Shown here piece by piece: positions 11,401 to 22,509 of a DNA stretch of 64,000 nt. The number at the start of each line of letters is the position of its first letter. Positions within the stretch are counted from its first letter, which is position 1. The notes beneath the pieces are model-generated. The model searched no databases. It worked only from the letters and a program-made list of their open reading frames with translations, and was not told the DNA's origin. The position numbers and the translations under genes were made by a program. Source of the DNA: Marisa cornuarietis (Eukaryota; Mollusca; Gastropoda; Architaenioglossa; Ampullariidae); the NCBI GenBank assembly GCA_004794655.1, contig SMMW01000634.1, positions 4,312,501-4,376,500 of the forward strand. Direction: 5' to 3'.

Positions 11401-14400
11401 TTTACCTGTGTTGCCTCAGTACCACCTGGTCACGTGAAACCGACGTAGTGTCCGGCAATGTCGTGACTAAAGCAGGTCAAAGTGAGGTCAATGTCAGCAT
11501 CGCCGAAAGGTACAACCAGCCCACATCTCCCAACAACCAACTTATTCTCAGTTCCTCTTCTACCGTAAATATAGTATTATCTTTCCTTGATTCAGGCCTG
11601 ACCACACTCATCTTACTAGCGATATCTGTCATCCTTCCCCTCTCTCTTTCCCTGATCAGTCATTTTCCAGTGCTTAGACAGATGTGTCAGCAAACAAGAG
11701 AGGCCCACAAAGAAAGACAACACCCGAAGTGCAAAAGCCCTTCGGCTAAAAATGAAAAGCAAAATGAACACCGTTCCAGATTTGTTTTCTTCAACCTTCT
11801 GCAAGCGGTCGCCATGTTGGTCTCTTTCTGTGGCTTAGGTTTAGTACTGATGGCTTTTGCTTTGCCTTGGGTAACAGTGACCACAAAGGCTGCTCCAGGA
11901 ATCAGCTCTGTCGTGCATCACCTAAAAAACATGTCAACACAGCTAGAAGTTAATATGGCTGCTACAGATGCTCTTCTTGAACTATCCATCTGCACTAGGG
12001 ACAAAGTACACGTTCTCTCCTCCGAACTGATCCGCTCCCGTAAATCAATGGCCGGAATCCGTGTAAAAGAAATTGCCAGTTACTGCCAGTCATTTGTCTG
12101 CCAGGACACAACACACACAGTTTCGAGCCAGAGGGGAGAAAACGAAAGCCACAGAGTTATATTCTGCGCCAAATTTTGTTATACGCTGGCGTTCTTTCAA
12201 GATAAACTAGAATACAGCCCTTTGCTTCACGATCCTTTGGCTCGTGTAGTGAAAGGCGACAACAAGACCCAAGACAGGTTTTTGAAGAGCGTGATCCTCA
12301 AAGAGAAGAAACGGTTCCTTGACGAACTTCCGCCTCAAAGCGGGAGGACCAGACTGCGGGAGTGGCTGCGTTCAAACGAGCAGGGAGCCATTGAAAGCGG
12401 TTCTGTCCCTCTCGATCCAGGAAGACGTCACAACTTAAGTGCCAACGATGAGAATGGCAATGCTAGTCTTGAAGAGCAAGAGCAGGTGAGAGAACTTCCG
12501 CAAGGTGAGGATGGCTCGACCTGTATGCGCACCCTGTGCGTACTTCGAAGTCTCAGCTTCGCCGGACTTGCGGCTCCTCTGATTGGCTGGATGTTCCAGG
12601 CCACATTCCTGGCAGTCGAGGCCCTCGTGGGGCTGCTCAAGATGGTGACCAGAGCTGAGGAGTTGTCTTCCGTCTTCAGCGACTTCAGGGTCCTAGTGGA
12701 CTCGCTAGCACTGTACCTGGAACACAGCCAGGAGGAGCGGACGGTGCAGTTCTCCATCACTAACTACAGCCTGGTTAGTCAAGTTTGCTGCTTGCTTCAT
12801 GTTTTCTTTTGGTAAAATCCTGAATATAGGAACGATCGTGTGTGATCGATTCTTTCTATGTTTGGAAAGCTTTCTTCAAGATATGAAGTCAATTTCAAGT
12901 ACCATTTACCTCGATGGTTTAGCTTCATTGGAAAGATTTCTTAATGAAATTTATTTCTTCCACATAAATGTAGACCCTAGTGATGAATAGGACCTCCTTC
13001 CGATGCTTAGGAAATCTGTCAAACAAAAACGTGTTTCATTCATAATTCAGTACTTTTCAAGCAGGTCGCAGTTATCTTACATGTTTCTACTCACTTCCTT
13101 ACTCTTCAGGTTTACATAGCCTACCCGGCATTACTAACGGGTTGTATTGGGATTCTCACTGGCTTCTGGCACAGGCGAAGGATGCCGGATTGTCGTCGTC
13201 GTCGTTCTGCGTACGCTGTTGTTTTGCCACTGCTGGTGCTCAACGTTTTCGGTGCGGTTGTCGCAGTGTTCTGGACGCACATCGTATGTATAAACGTGTG
13301 AAAATTCTTACTTTTATTATTGTTGTTGCTGCTACTGATGATGATGATACTTTGAAGCCTGGTGGCTGGATTTCAAAATAAAATGTCACCACCGATTCGA
13401 GGCTAGCAACGGCCTGTGACTAGCAAAATATTCCCTAACCACACAGCAAAAGGGTCATGATTTAACAGCAAAGATAACAGACGTGGGGATGAGAGGGTTC
13501 GGTTCTTAGATACGGTGAACATAGTTAAAGCTGACAGTGTCAAACTCGTTACCTTTTACTTCGTAAAATGCACCTATCCTATGAATTGAAAGTTCCGGAA
13601 TAGTAGTAGCTCTCGATCCGTGTTGCAGGTTGAATCATTGGTCGTTTTCGTCGCCCTGGTTCAGGTGACAGTTTCTCTCGAGTCGGGCGGCTGGATTCTG
13701 CTGGCGGCTTTCACCTGTGGCGCATGCTCGTGCTTCATGTTCTTGATCTCGGCCATTGGGCATGCTAAGCTGTCGAATTCGCAGCAGCAGACCGTCAATT
13801 CTCTTCTGTTTGACCATCAGCAATCTTCGCGGCCCGAAAGTACACATTACCAGGACAGTTCTCACCCTCTGCCGAGAGACGAAAGGTCGGAGTTCACACA
13901 AGCTGGTCCTGTAAGTGGACACGGCCAAAAAGGTGGAATAATCTCCTCTCACCAGTCGTCTTGTTCATGTGGTTGGTATCTAGGTCATTCAGGAGACCTA
14001 GGGGATTCAAATCTGGAAGCCACCGACCCTCAAAAACTTTGCTCTCTCGATATGCAAGACACAAGGTTATCACATTCCGTAAAATCTCAAACATTTGGTG
14101 ATCAGCTGGACGGCCCAACTTGTCCCAGTGATGTCACTGTGGTGCATATCAAGAAAGACTCTGGATTGTGGGCAAACTCCCATGGCCGTCATTCCAGTCT
14201 TATGATGAACTTTCACCGCAACAAGAAGATCGACCGCCACCCTTCCATTTGTGACGTCGCAGAAGCAGGGCGCCCCCTGCCGTCTGGTTGTCGTCCCTGG
14301 CTTCTGGCTGTGCTCCTGGGGTGTGGAGGATGCGGCTTGATGCTGGCCTGCATGCGCATCTCAGTCTTTCACGTGTGCATCGACCTACGCAAAGACTTTC

Positions 14401-16492
14401 AAGTCTTGTTGTAAGAAAAACCTGTTTTATTTTCACCGCAGAAGCTAGTATTAATCTTGTTTCATGTCTATTAATAACTGAACGGAGAAAGGAGAAAACA
14501 TGACAATGTTGTAAAGGCGTACGAAAAAATATATGTCTCCCCAAATCGTTGGATTGAGCTCAGTACGAGATAGAAATTCCCCTTCTCAGTTCTCCTAACA
14601 CAGTCACCATGGACATGTTCTGAAAATGGTCACAAGCCCTGATGGCACGACTGTCCCCAGATATGCCTAATTAATATATGATTTCAGCTCTCCCGTTGGC
14701 TGTAGCCTTCACAAAGGAGGCTTATCCCCGAAACATTCTGACGAGTCCTGTTTGTGCACAGACTTGTGCATGATGATCCATGCAAGCTCCGGAAAATGTC
14801 ACAAGCAGTTATTTTCAATGTTAATTATTTTAATTTTTTCTGAAATTTGATGCAGGGCACGCCTTGAGCAAAGTGGCACAGCCGTAGAGATAGGCCGCCA
14901 TGTTTTAAGTCAAGAGGATGTCGCGTGTGGCATCATGGAAGCCCTTGGCCGCGAGATCCTGCTTCACTACCTCAGCACGCTACAGGAGATTGACTTCCGA
15001 CCGCTCAGGCATGCGCTAAAGGAGCTAGAAGCCAAGATGAAGGTAAGCATTACTGAGACTATATTGTTACCAGTCTCCTAAGGCAGTGCACCAACTTAAT
15101 CTACTGTTGCTGTTTATATATATAAACTTCATTGTATTCAACATGTACTTATCTGTATATTGCCAGCATATATTACCTGTAATTGCCCTTGTGGATTAAT
15201 AAAATTGAATTGTAAAATTGATGAGAACATTCTTCTAGAAGCCCTACAAAGAAATGTTTTTTTTTTGCATCTGTGAGAAGTGTCTAAATGCAGCCCAGTA
15301 AAGTCTCTCCACTGTAAAGACTTTATGTTTTATCAGAGGTACTTATCTTGCTTCTTTTTCAATATGAAAGCTGACTTCAAATTCACATCAGCGAAATAAT
15401 TTTACAAACATTATTTGTGACTTACGAATGGTTTACAGGCTGCCCCAAATCAAACGTGACTTTAAATTCCTGGCAGATTTTAAAGCAAGGCACTCTTCGA
15501 GCAGGTGATAATGAGGTGTTGCCATAACAATGCGCCTACCTTAGTTAGGTACTTGAAAAAAACTGAGGTTATGTTCTCTTTCTTACTGTTACCAGAACGA
15601 TGTGGACACAACCCTCCCTTTCATCACCATTCCATGTCTCGTTACTTTGGCAGCAGCCTCTGCCTTGGTTGTGTATGGTGCTGTGGCAGCCAAGCTTCTG
15701 GCACCAAGGTCCCGATGGTTCCTGCGGATGTCAGCAGCTTCCTCAGGCACTCGGCGTCTGGCGTTACTGTCGCTGGCATGGTTCTTACACGCATCCCTTG
15801 CCCTCACTGGGCCTGCTGCAAATGCTGCGACCCCGGATGTAGTTGACCTGCATGTGCACCTGACCCCTGGATTTGGCCTGGTAATTGCCGCCCATGTGAT
15901 AGTGTTACTTGGTAAGGTCTTTGTTGTGAATATTTATATATAATAAGCTGACAAGCAATGCCCCTAAATGGAAAACACAGCTAATGCTATCACAGATGTA
16001 TCGTGTTTTCAGGATAAGGTTGCTAATAGCAGCTATAATTTCACAATTGTTGTTCAGACTCATTCGTTGGTCTACAATCTTAGGGAGGAGGGGGGCTGCT
16101 AATATCCCAGAAAACGCATTTGATTGTGCACCATCAAAATATTTAATTTGCTGATAGTGGTGGTGGGGGGAGAGATGGTTATTTTCTTAAAGGTGAAAGC
16201 TTATTGGCACACACGGAAGGAGTAATATTTTTTCGCAAGTGGCCCAAACACTGAAAGTACATGACATTCTTTTCTTGCTTAATACTGACCTTATATATAA
16301 CATCCTTTGACCTGTGAAAAAAAATTCCTAACAGCACATTCTGTTTTAGTCTATGATTTCTATCCTGACTGCTACGGTTTTCTGCAAAAGAGAGAGAGAG
16401 AAAGATTACCTGCAAAAAAAAATTTTCAGAAATATTAATTTTTTTCAGCTGCCCTTGAACTGCACCTTACAAAGTTTTCTCCCCTGATTTGA
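8238..16492 (+). CDS. uncharacterised polytopic membrane protein, ten inferred exons (~1,424 aa)
   Basis: Inferred exons: 8238-8480, 8834-9006, 9419-9951, 10241-10352, 11063-12773, 13110-13283, 13629-14410, 14856-15042, 15596-15911 and 16449-16492. Every junction uses GT-AG and the phases (0, 2, 1, 2, 0, 0, 2, 0, 1) agree from exon to exon, giving 4,275 nt with a single stop at the end. I count about 12-15 hydrophobic segments spread over exons 2-9, a Cys-rich loop in exon 5 and polar low-complexity loops in exons 3 and 7, so the product should be a many-pass membrane protein. I do not recognise the family and see no channel, transporter or receptor signature. The start is uncertain: the frame is open upstream to 8169, and acceptor-like sites near 8230 allow a more upstream first exon. 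Least sure are the fourth donor (10352 or 10358) and the small last exon. Confidence 0.7.
8834..9006 (+). CDS. exon 2 of the polytopic membrane protein gene
   Basis: Acceptor TTTCAG and a perfect GTAAGT donor. It encodes a first membrane segment around LFLGFFRLLVAMAALL and ends FCLHLLYF in phase 2. Confidence 0.7.
9419..9951 (+). CDS. exon 3 of the polytopic membrane protein gene
   Basis: The acceptor is CCCACAACAG and the donor CAG|GTAAAT. A hydrophobic helix (LRLSVAVVVVLDTVYG) is followed by a long acidic and Ser/Thr-rich loop of about 130 residues, without recognisable motifs. The ATG at 9375 belongs to the preceding intron. Confidence 0.65.
10241..10352 (+). CDS. exon 4 of the polytopic membrane protein gene
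   Basis: Acceptor GGTTTACAG. It encodes one membrane segment (GFFMYTAGVVALLAAGLGVV) and a basic stretch. The donor is weak: CAG|GTCATG at 10353 or ATG|GTCTGT at 10359 both keep the phase needed by exon 5. Confidence 0.5.
11063..12773 (+). CDS. exon 5 (largest) of the polytopic membrane protein gene
   Basis: 570 codons between acceptor TGATTTCAG and donor CTG|GTTAGT. Hydrophobic segments occur at LVCLLMTIVIGVV, LFASLLYLCCL, LILLAISVILPLSLSLI, VAMLVSFCGLGLVLMAF and LAAPLIGWMFQATFLAV. Between the last two is a loop of about 230 residues with spaced cysteines (SICTR, SYCQSFVCQD, FCAKFCY) and several Asn-X-Ser/Thr sites, suggesting a disulfide-bonded extracellular or lumenal domain (inference). 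The ATG at 10992 is upstream of the acceptor and is not the start. Confidence 0.75.
13110..13283 (+). CDS. exon 6 of the polytopic membrane protein gene
   Basis: 58 codons in phase 0 at both ends, acceptor CTCTTCAG and donor ATC|GTATGT. It encodes two membrane segments (YPALLTGCIGILTGF and AYAVVLPLLVLNVFGAVVAV) separated by a very basic turn of Arg residues, as expected for a cytosolic hairpin loop. Confidence 0.75.
13629..14410 (+). CDS. exon 7 of the polytopic membrane protein gene
   Basis: Acceptor GTTGCAG and donor GTAAGA. It has two hydrophobic segments at the start (LVVFVALVQVTVSL; GWILLAAFTCGACSCFMFLI), a polar His/Ser-rich loop of about 170 residues without known motifs, and a further segment (WLLAVLLGCGGCGLMLACM) near its end. 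Confidence 0.7.
14856..15042 (+). CDS. exon 8 of the polytopic membrane protein gene
   Basis: Acceptor TGATGCAG and donor AAG|GTAAGC. About 62 residues, predominantly helical and charged (for example ALGREILLHYLSTLQEIDF), lying between two membrane blocks. Confidence 0.7.
15110..15220 (+). mobile_element. solo LINE 3' end in intron 8
   Basis: The phrase ATTGCCCTTGTGGATTAATAAAATTGAATTG has the form of a LINE 3' terminus: a short UTR, a poly(A)-signal-like AATAAA, and a short repeated tail. The same pattern ends the LINE remnant at 26540-26592. It is heavily 5'-truncated. Confidence 0.55.
15596..15911 (+). CDS. exon 9 of the polytopic membrane protein gene
   Basis: Acceptor GTTACCAG and donor G|GTAAGG. 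It holds three hydrophobic segments: FITIPCLVTLAAASALVV, LALLSLAWFLHASLAL and LVIAAHVIVLL. The last continues into the final exon. Confidence 0.7.
16449..16492 (+). CDS. exon 10 (terminal) of the polytopic membrane protein gene
   Basis: After acceptor TTTTTTCAG the phase joins to give AALELHLTKFSPLI and TGA at 16490. The short exon completes the last hydrophobic segment. It was chosen because of its good polypyrimidine tract and matching phase; another terminal exon cannot be excluded. AATAAA signals occur about 0.5 and 1.1 kb downstream. Confidence 0.5.
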
Positions 16493-19109
16493 CAGCATGA
16501 GATTGAGATCCACTCCTTGTTGAAATGATTGGTCAATCAAGCAGACAGCACCAATAGAAATAATTTCAGACTGGTGAAGTTTGTTTCATGCTGGAGAGGA
16601 AACCCCTTTGTTCTTCACAAAGATCACTATGTACCAAAATGTCCCATTGATGTTTCTACAAGTAGCAGACTGCAATTGTCATACTTAATTTATGCACAGT
16701 TCACCTTTTATGCTTCAAAGAAGCAAAAATGCCACAGATTTAGCAGCTCAGAAAGTGTGGATACACACACAAAAATTTTTTTAATTACGTTTCAAAATCC
16801 TTCTCAGATCTGTTTACTTGTGGCCAGTTGCTTTTTGGGTTTTTTTTTGGGGGGGGGGGGATGAGGGAGGAGGATTGTATAAGCGAACAGATGAAACCTA
16901 TTTTTGGGATCACGTAAGTGCAATAATTAAATGCTGTAGTTGTGAGTTTTGCAGCTATGGACTACTTGCTTTCACACAGATCAGGATACAAGAGGAGAGA
17001 TGAAAAGACAAAGAGAAAAAATAAAAATGTGATTCGTGAAGATTTTGAAGCACATCTAGTTATAAACAGAGTGTGCCCTTCAAAAGTGCACAGTGCTGTG
17101 GGATTTATTTGCCCCCACAATTTTACAATCCACTTAGGCATTTAAGTGTGCACATACACTCACCCAAACACAAACACCAGAATACACATTTTCAGAAACT
17201 TTTAATTGAGACATAAAATTTCCCCCAGCAACATTACACCAATTCATATAGTGTGCCACATCAATTTTGATCACGCAACTTCTGTTTGACTATATTTGAC
17301 TGACCCATTATTTTTATTTCCCTCCTTTTATCTTGCTCACACATATACAGACAATATCAAATACACTTCAAATAGGGAGAGATAAGGCTGTCTCCAATAT
17401 TACTTAAACTGGGTCATTCAGATATTTTTTTTTTTTTATAGAAAACACCTAAAGAAAAACTCTCTCGCAGCCTGCATTGTGTTTGCATGCTGACAATGTT
17501 GGCTTTTGTCCACTGCTATTACCGCTGGCAATAATGTCTGTTGCATTTAATGCACAATGCTCTTGGTAAATAAAAAGACAAATTCTTCTTAATACAAACT
17601 CTTATTTTCATGCAACCATATTATTATAATACCCATGCTCACATAACACATCTGTGAAAGTCATATCTGCATGAAACATTATAAGCTTGTGTCCAGCCAG
17701 AAAAATCTTGTGTTTGACAACACCTGAATTCCTCTAAATGGACGCAGGAATGTAAACTGATGAAAATGCTGATGACGAGCAATACAGTAACAAGTAGCAC
17801 TGTTACACTATTGTCTTTGTACATGAACACCATATATAAGTATGTATCTAGTCTCCCTCATTCAGTACAGTTCATGCAACTTTAAATGTGCCCACACAAA
17901 TGTCACATATCAATCGGAAAAAAAAGAATAATAATAAAAATGATATTTTTTAATTCTCGAAATACGGGTAGAAACTTGTTCTCCCATCCCACGTTTCTTA
18001 CAAATAAAATTTCTTATGTTATTTAAAAACCTGTAAATGCACATATACTTTCTTCAAGACCAAAATATCTGGTGTTAGATGATGTTAATGGGGAACAAGT
18101 GGAAGCCTACAATTAGCTGAGCACCACTACCGAGAATAAGCTAACGTATCCTCAACATATAAACTTTGTCCACACAAAAAAGTGTCAGTTGAAGATAGAC
18201 TACCTGCGAATGCACTAAAAGAACCATCATGCTTAGTCTGCTATTCTGCAGGCATTCTACTGCTATTTTATAGAATCAGTTTGGACATGCTCAATTGTGG
18301 TGTTTCCAGCAGCAAATCAAAGGACTGACTCTGACAACTGTTTCAGCAAGCAGCATGCAGAGTTTTTCTAAGGTCAGTGCCCAAAGGAGATGATGTGCTG
18401 TTAGTAACAGTTAAACTGACCTGGTGTGTAGGGAAAGAGATAATGGTAGGAAAGACTGTGACATATAAATATATAGACCCAAGGATGATCAAGCACAAGG
18501 GTAATTATCTTTGCAGTCTTATCGATGGACATTATTACCCAATCTGTACCACTATATACTGATTTTAAAAGGTAGGTATTTGAGACTTTCAGGAGATGAA
18601 ATGACTTTCGGAAAATGTGTATATGGTGTAGGACAACTGCTTTACTAACAGTTTTTAACATACATCCACAAAAACTTGTTTTCACAATGGCCCCTTTCCA
18701 ATCTAGAACATATCTGAAATTTGACTTTTTTAAAAAACAAACAATGTGCCAAGAGGACAAACTGCAACTGGTTTTGCTCTGGGTTATCAATAATAAAAAT
18801 GTAATAATATGTTTGTTTCAGAATTTTTTTCCTGGTTTTCGAAAATTATTTGATTTTTTTGCTGTGAGACTGTCAGGAACACACGGGACGTGCTGACGGG
18901 TCACATACAACACACACTGACCACACAGCATTCCTCACGTGTTCTTTCACACAACAAAGTACTAAGACCTGTACGTGGGTTCCTATATCTCTATAATTAA
19001 AAAATTCCAAATATTTTTCCCACTTTCAACGAATTTCAAATAAATTTTACATCAAAATATCTCGCAACTAATTAATGTCTACATAAACCCTTCTAATAAT
19101 ATCAATATC
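16493..19109. other. no gene seen; possible 3' UTR then AT-rich intergenic
   Basis: Roughly the first 0.5-1.1 kb could be the 3' UTR of the membrane-protein gene. A G-tract (16846-16860) and many A/T runs occur. Open frames (16529-16864, 18401-18790 minus, 18615-18896) are AT-rich and lack recognisable domains. Confidence 0.45.
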
Positions 19110-19111
19110 TC

Positions 19112-19188
19112 CAGTCAATATATGACAATAAGCAGGGATCAATATATGACAATAAGCAGCAATCAATATATGACAAAAAGCAAGCAGG
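19112..19188 (+). repeat. short tandem repeat, ~24 bp unit, 3 copies
   Basis: Three near-identical copies of TCAATATATGACAATAAGCAG follow each other. Confidence 0.8.
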
Positions 19189-19374
19189 AATATCCTTTCA
19201 ACAACGTAGATGTCTCTCAACCTTCCAATCAATCGTCGCTAAACATCTTTCTATTTGTCAAACTTCCTTCCAATGTTCACCAACAGTTTCTCAGAAAGTA
19301 AATGACCAAAACACACTGTCAACTTCAGGTCAGAACACATACTCACAGACATAAACTTGCCTGCAATACTCCTC

Positions 19375-19570
19375 CTTGAAACTATACAGAAATACACAGC
19401 ACTGTGAATCTCCAAAGCACACAACAATTACTCCCAATACAGAATCCTCCAGCAGACACAGCAAATGGGGAAACTCTTCAAACACCAGCAATACTCTGAT
19501 TATCAGAATCCACCAGCAGACACACAGCAACTGGGGAATCTCTCCAAACACATAGCAATACTCCAAACGC
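19375..19570 (-). repeat. degenerate minisatellite, ~70 bp unit
   Basis: Three imperfect copies share CAGCAGACACA, CAAMTGGGGAA, TCCAAACAC and AGCAATACTC. The minus-strand open frame 19330-19566 reads these copies as repeating hydrophobic phrases and is judged not to be a gene. Confidence 0.6.
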
Positions 19571-19814
19571 AGACCTCCTTTTCCTTTTCTCCAAACTCAC
19601 ACACACCGGTACATTCTACCCAGACCATCTCTTTTCTCCAGAAACTTCCTCAATCTCGCAGACCACACCTCATACCTCCTTTTACGTCACGCCTTCTAAA
19701 CCACACACCAAACGTACATCCAAGGGCCACTATCCCTGCTGCACAAAACAAACAAGAGGGCTAACTCCATTTCTGACATTCGCTTTCCACAGACTGCACA
19801 CTCTCAACCAGTCA

Positions 19815-20071
19815 GGGGCCAGCTGCACAACACGTTTCTAAACCTTAAAACTGTTCTAAAGAAGCAAAATCTCTTCTTAGCCATTTTGATGCATTGCAGA
19901 AGAACATACAAAATATTGTACTGATAGGACAGAAAGTCAGACTTTAACTTACTTAAAGCAGTTTTAGCTTTACAAATGATAAAATTGTGGTGTGCACTTT
20001 AAACTGATTATCTAAATAGAGGTAAGGCCTAAAAGTGTTTAAAATTAGAAATGTGTTGTGCAACTGGCCCC
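19815..20071. mobile_element. MITE with ~27 bp terminal inverted repeats
   Basis: The left end GGGGCCAGCTGCACAACACG is mirrored at the right end by the reverse complement of GTGTTGTGCAACTGGCCCC, and the inverted match continues inward through TTTCTAA. The total length is about 257 bp with no coding capacity. The length and ends fit a non-autonomous DNA transposon; the superfamily is not determined because the target duplication is unclear. Confidence 0.7.
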
Positions 20072-20256
20072 AGGGCTATATCCACGATCCCTGACAGGGA
20101 CATATATGTCCCTATGGACCGATGGGGAACTTTTATGTTGCTTCTTTATATTTTGTGTTCTTGCAATAGATACAGCAATAGATGCTGACTGAAATGAAAA
20201 ACCCAATGCCTTTGAGATATTTAAAAAATCCTGTGATTTTGATGGCTTGATAGCTC

Positions 20257-20544
20257 TTGTTGAGCAAAATGAATTGTAAAAGAAGGGGATTCCTTTCCAA
20301 ACTAATGCATTTTGTTATGGGATATTATGTGGTTCTGTCCTTGAGAGACTACTGGTCCACTGAACCTGATCTTCAGGTGTCATACGTTGCTAATGTGAGG
20401 CCTCAGAATCGCTTTTTAGCTATAAGGAATGGCGTACACTTTGCAAACAATGAAGAGATGCTTTTGAGAACACATCCTGACTTTGATAGGGCTTTCAAAG
20501 TTTGGCCTCTGATCACTCATGATAAAATTCAAGATGCACAATGA
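20257..20544 (+). pseudogene. piggyBac transposase fragment, N-proximal part
   Basis: The frame contains LRDYWSTEPDLQVSYVANV, RNRFLAIRNGVHFANNEE (split by short spacers here) and DFDRAFKVWPLI, the block that precedes the first catalytic Asp in PGBD-type transposases. The frame stops at 20544; the catalytic DDD core (about 200 codons in family members) is deleted or scrambled between here and 20820. Confidence 0.8.
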
Positions 20545-20819
20545 AGCCATATCATAAAAAAACAAACCAATAAAATGGGGATGCAAGATGTGGTGCAGGT
20601 GTGATTCGAAGACCAGTTACCTGTATCAATTCGACTTGTACATAGGGAAGAAAACTGAAACTGAATATGAACTTGGAGAGGGAATGAAAGTTATGCTGAC
20701 TAAACCACTTGAGCATGTGATGTTTACACTGATAATTTCTTGTGCGCTGATAGGAAACACATACTGAAAAATCTCCAAGAGAGACAATGATATGAAACGT
20801 GGAGAAAGTCACCTTTTGT

Positions 20820-21312
20820 GCCAAGTCCTGAAATTGTCATTGCTTACAACAAATTTCTGGGTGGCGTTGATCTCATGGATCAAAAAACGATCACATAGGA
20901 AGTTGATCGAAGGTCAAAAGTGAAGTACTACTTGCGAATATTTTTTGATTTGTTGGACATAGGGGTGAACAACTCTCACTATATTTATACGCAGATGAAT
21001 CAGGAATTCAGTCCTGAATTCAAGGAGATATCACAGCTTGAGTACAGACAAATGATAGCTAGAGTGCTCATTGGAAATTACACAAACTGGGAGAAAAGTA
21101 TTCCATCAGGACCTGTTCAAAGCAGCGAAAAAATCATGCTAACTCCACGACCTGAGCATAAGTTGGTAAAAGAAGAAAAGCCCAAGAGGTGTGCTAAATC
21201 TGCGAAGGACAAACAGAAAAAAGAAAACAGGACTGACAATATGTGTGATGTATGCCATTTTCACTTGTGCTACACAATATCATGCAACTGCTTTGAGAAG
21301 TACCATTCATAA
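20820..21312 (+). pseudogene. piggyBac transposase fragment, C-terminal part
   Basis: YNKFLGGVDLMDQ (20845-20885), the conserved C-terminal signature of piggyBac transposases, is followed by an in-frame stop, then a helical region and a C-terminal Cys-rich finger (CDVCHFHLCYTISCNCFEKYH), as in PGBD proteins. It is non-functional because of the stop and the missing core. Confidence 0.8.
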
Positions 21313-21628
21313 ATTACATTACATTCATGAAAGATGGATTTTTGTTGTCATCACAGTGCCATATCATTTCTGATGTTCCATAACAACAGTACAATGTTTG
21401 ATCACTATTCAGATAATAAAAATATTGATAGAAGCCGTACCTCGCCTTATTTATGATACTTTTCCCTTCCCGACCATGGGGGCGCATTTGTCCCATGCTG
21501 TATCTCGAAAACTATGCGGAATATTGGTTCCAAACAAACATTTTTGGAATCTACGTAATTTCACCCCTAAACATGTCAAAATAAGTAAAATTTTATGCGT
21601 CCGATCCTTACGGTCCTCAAAGGGTTAA

Positions 21629-21823
21629 GAAAGAATTCTGGCATTCAAGTGAAGGTAAGTAATCCTCCTATGTGCATACCAAGTACCAATCCTATATCTT
21701 TTATTACAACTAAAATATTGGCAGTAAAGATTGTACACCCATTATTAGCCAATTTTGGCCCAGGAGCTCGGGTAGGAAGGCTCACAATTGCTCAGGAGCT
21801 CAGAGCCCAAAGGGTTAAGAATT
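21629..21823 (+). mobile_element. second piggyBac-like 3' end, related to 41160-41365
   Basis: From AAAGAATTCTGGC to CCCAAAGGGTTAA this ~195 bp segment is a diverged copy of 41170-41365 (shared: ATTATTAGCCAA, TTTGGCCCAGGA, AGGAAGGCTCA, CAAAGGGTT). Both end like a piggyBac right terminus, so each is probably the 3' UTR and TIR of a second piggyBac family. Confidence 0.6.
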
Positions 21824-21842
21824 TAATGTATGCCATAATTTA

Positions 21843-22509
21843 ATCAGATGCATTTATTTTGTTATACTTCCGCCGAACAATTCATTCCATCAAATGCTGG
21901 ACTGCAGACAATATTGCAAGCTTACAGGACTGATTTGAGTGTACCAACTGGGATGTCTTTTTAGATGCATTTCCTAATCTGGACAACTTAGTAAACACCA
22001 TCTCTTCATGTATCTCCTTTTGTGTCGATTGCACTATTCCATCGAAACAGTTTGTGCTTTATCCTAACAACAAATCCTGGGTGACCAAGAGCCTAAAAGC
22101 AGTGCTTAATAAAAAGAAATATGTGTTCTTCACGGGTTCTGCCCAAGACAAGAAACTGGTACATAGAGAGGTCTGTAATGCTATTCGTCAGGCCAAGATG
22201 AATTATAAGATAAAATAGAATATCAGTTTGGTACAGGTAACATCCAAGCAGCTTGGCAGGGACTCAAGAACAAGGCCAATGTTGAAGATCAGTTTAAGGG
22301 CTTGAAAGCCAAAATCTCCATCTCAGGTGTTGGACAGCACACCCCTACCTAATGCTTTCTTTGCTCGTTTTGAGACTCATGACTTCTCCGCGAAAATTAA
22401 AGATGTGCTTTAGTTCTCTTCATCTTTCAACATTTTCATTTTCTAACACCTTTCTCAGCACTCTATGGATTCACTCTCCACCCCTGCTGCTTGGAAATTG
22501 TCTACCATT
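21843..22509 (+). pseudogene. LINE ORF2 remnant, 5' part (interrupted by gypsy element)
   Basis: Decayed frames read NNKPWVTKSLKAVLNKKK, the linker between endonuclease and RT found in many animal LINEs, and near the end STPAAWKLSTI. The coding continues in register at 26379 (VPVPKKASAQHFNDFR), so the gypsy element 22510-26378 inserted into this LINE. Several stops are present. Confidence 0.7.

Larger units (their letters stand above)
20097..21628 (+). mobile_element. broken piggyBac-like transposon
   Basis: Contains N-proximal and C-terminal parts of a piggyBac transposase and ends at 21619-21628 with CAAAGGG directly followed by TTAA, the canonical piggyBac right end and target site. A perfect 16 bp palindrome (20097-20112, GGGACATATATGTCCC) lies near the presumed left end. 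The left TTAA boundary was not identified. Confidence 0.75.

Noticed and set aside
10992..12815. Intronless 607-codon gene starting at ATG 10992
   Set aside because: The frame is exon 5 of a larger gene: a good acceptor at 11062 and donor at 12774 agree in phase with exons on both sides.
13142..13381. Plus-strand frame over exon 6
   Set aside because: It is out of frame with the phase-matched exon 13110-13283, which encodes clear membrane helices.
19330..19764. Frames on both strands in 19330-19764
   Set aside because: They read a degenerate minisatellite; the repeating peptide phrases follow the DNA repeat.
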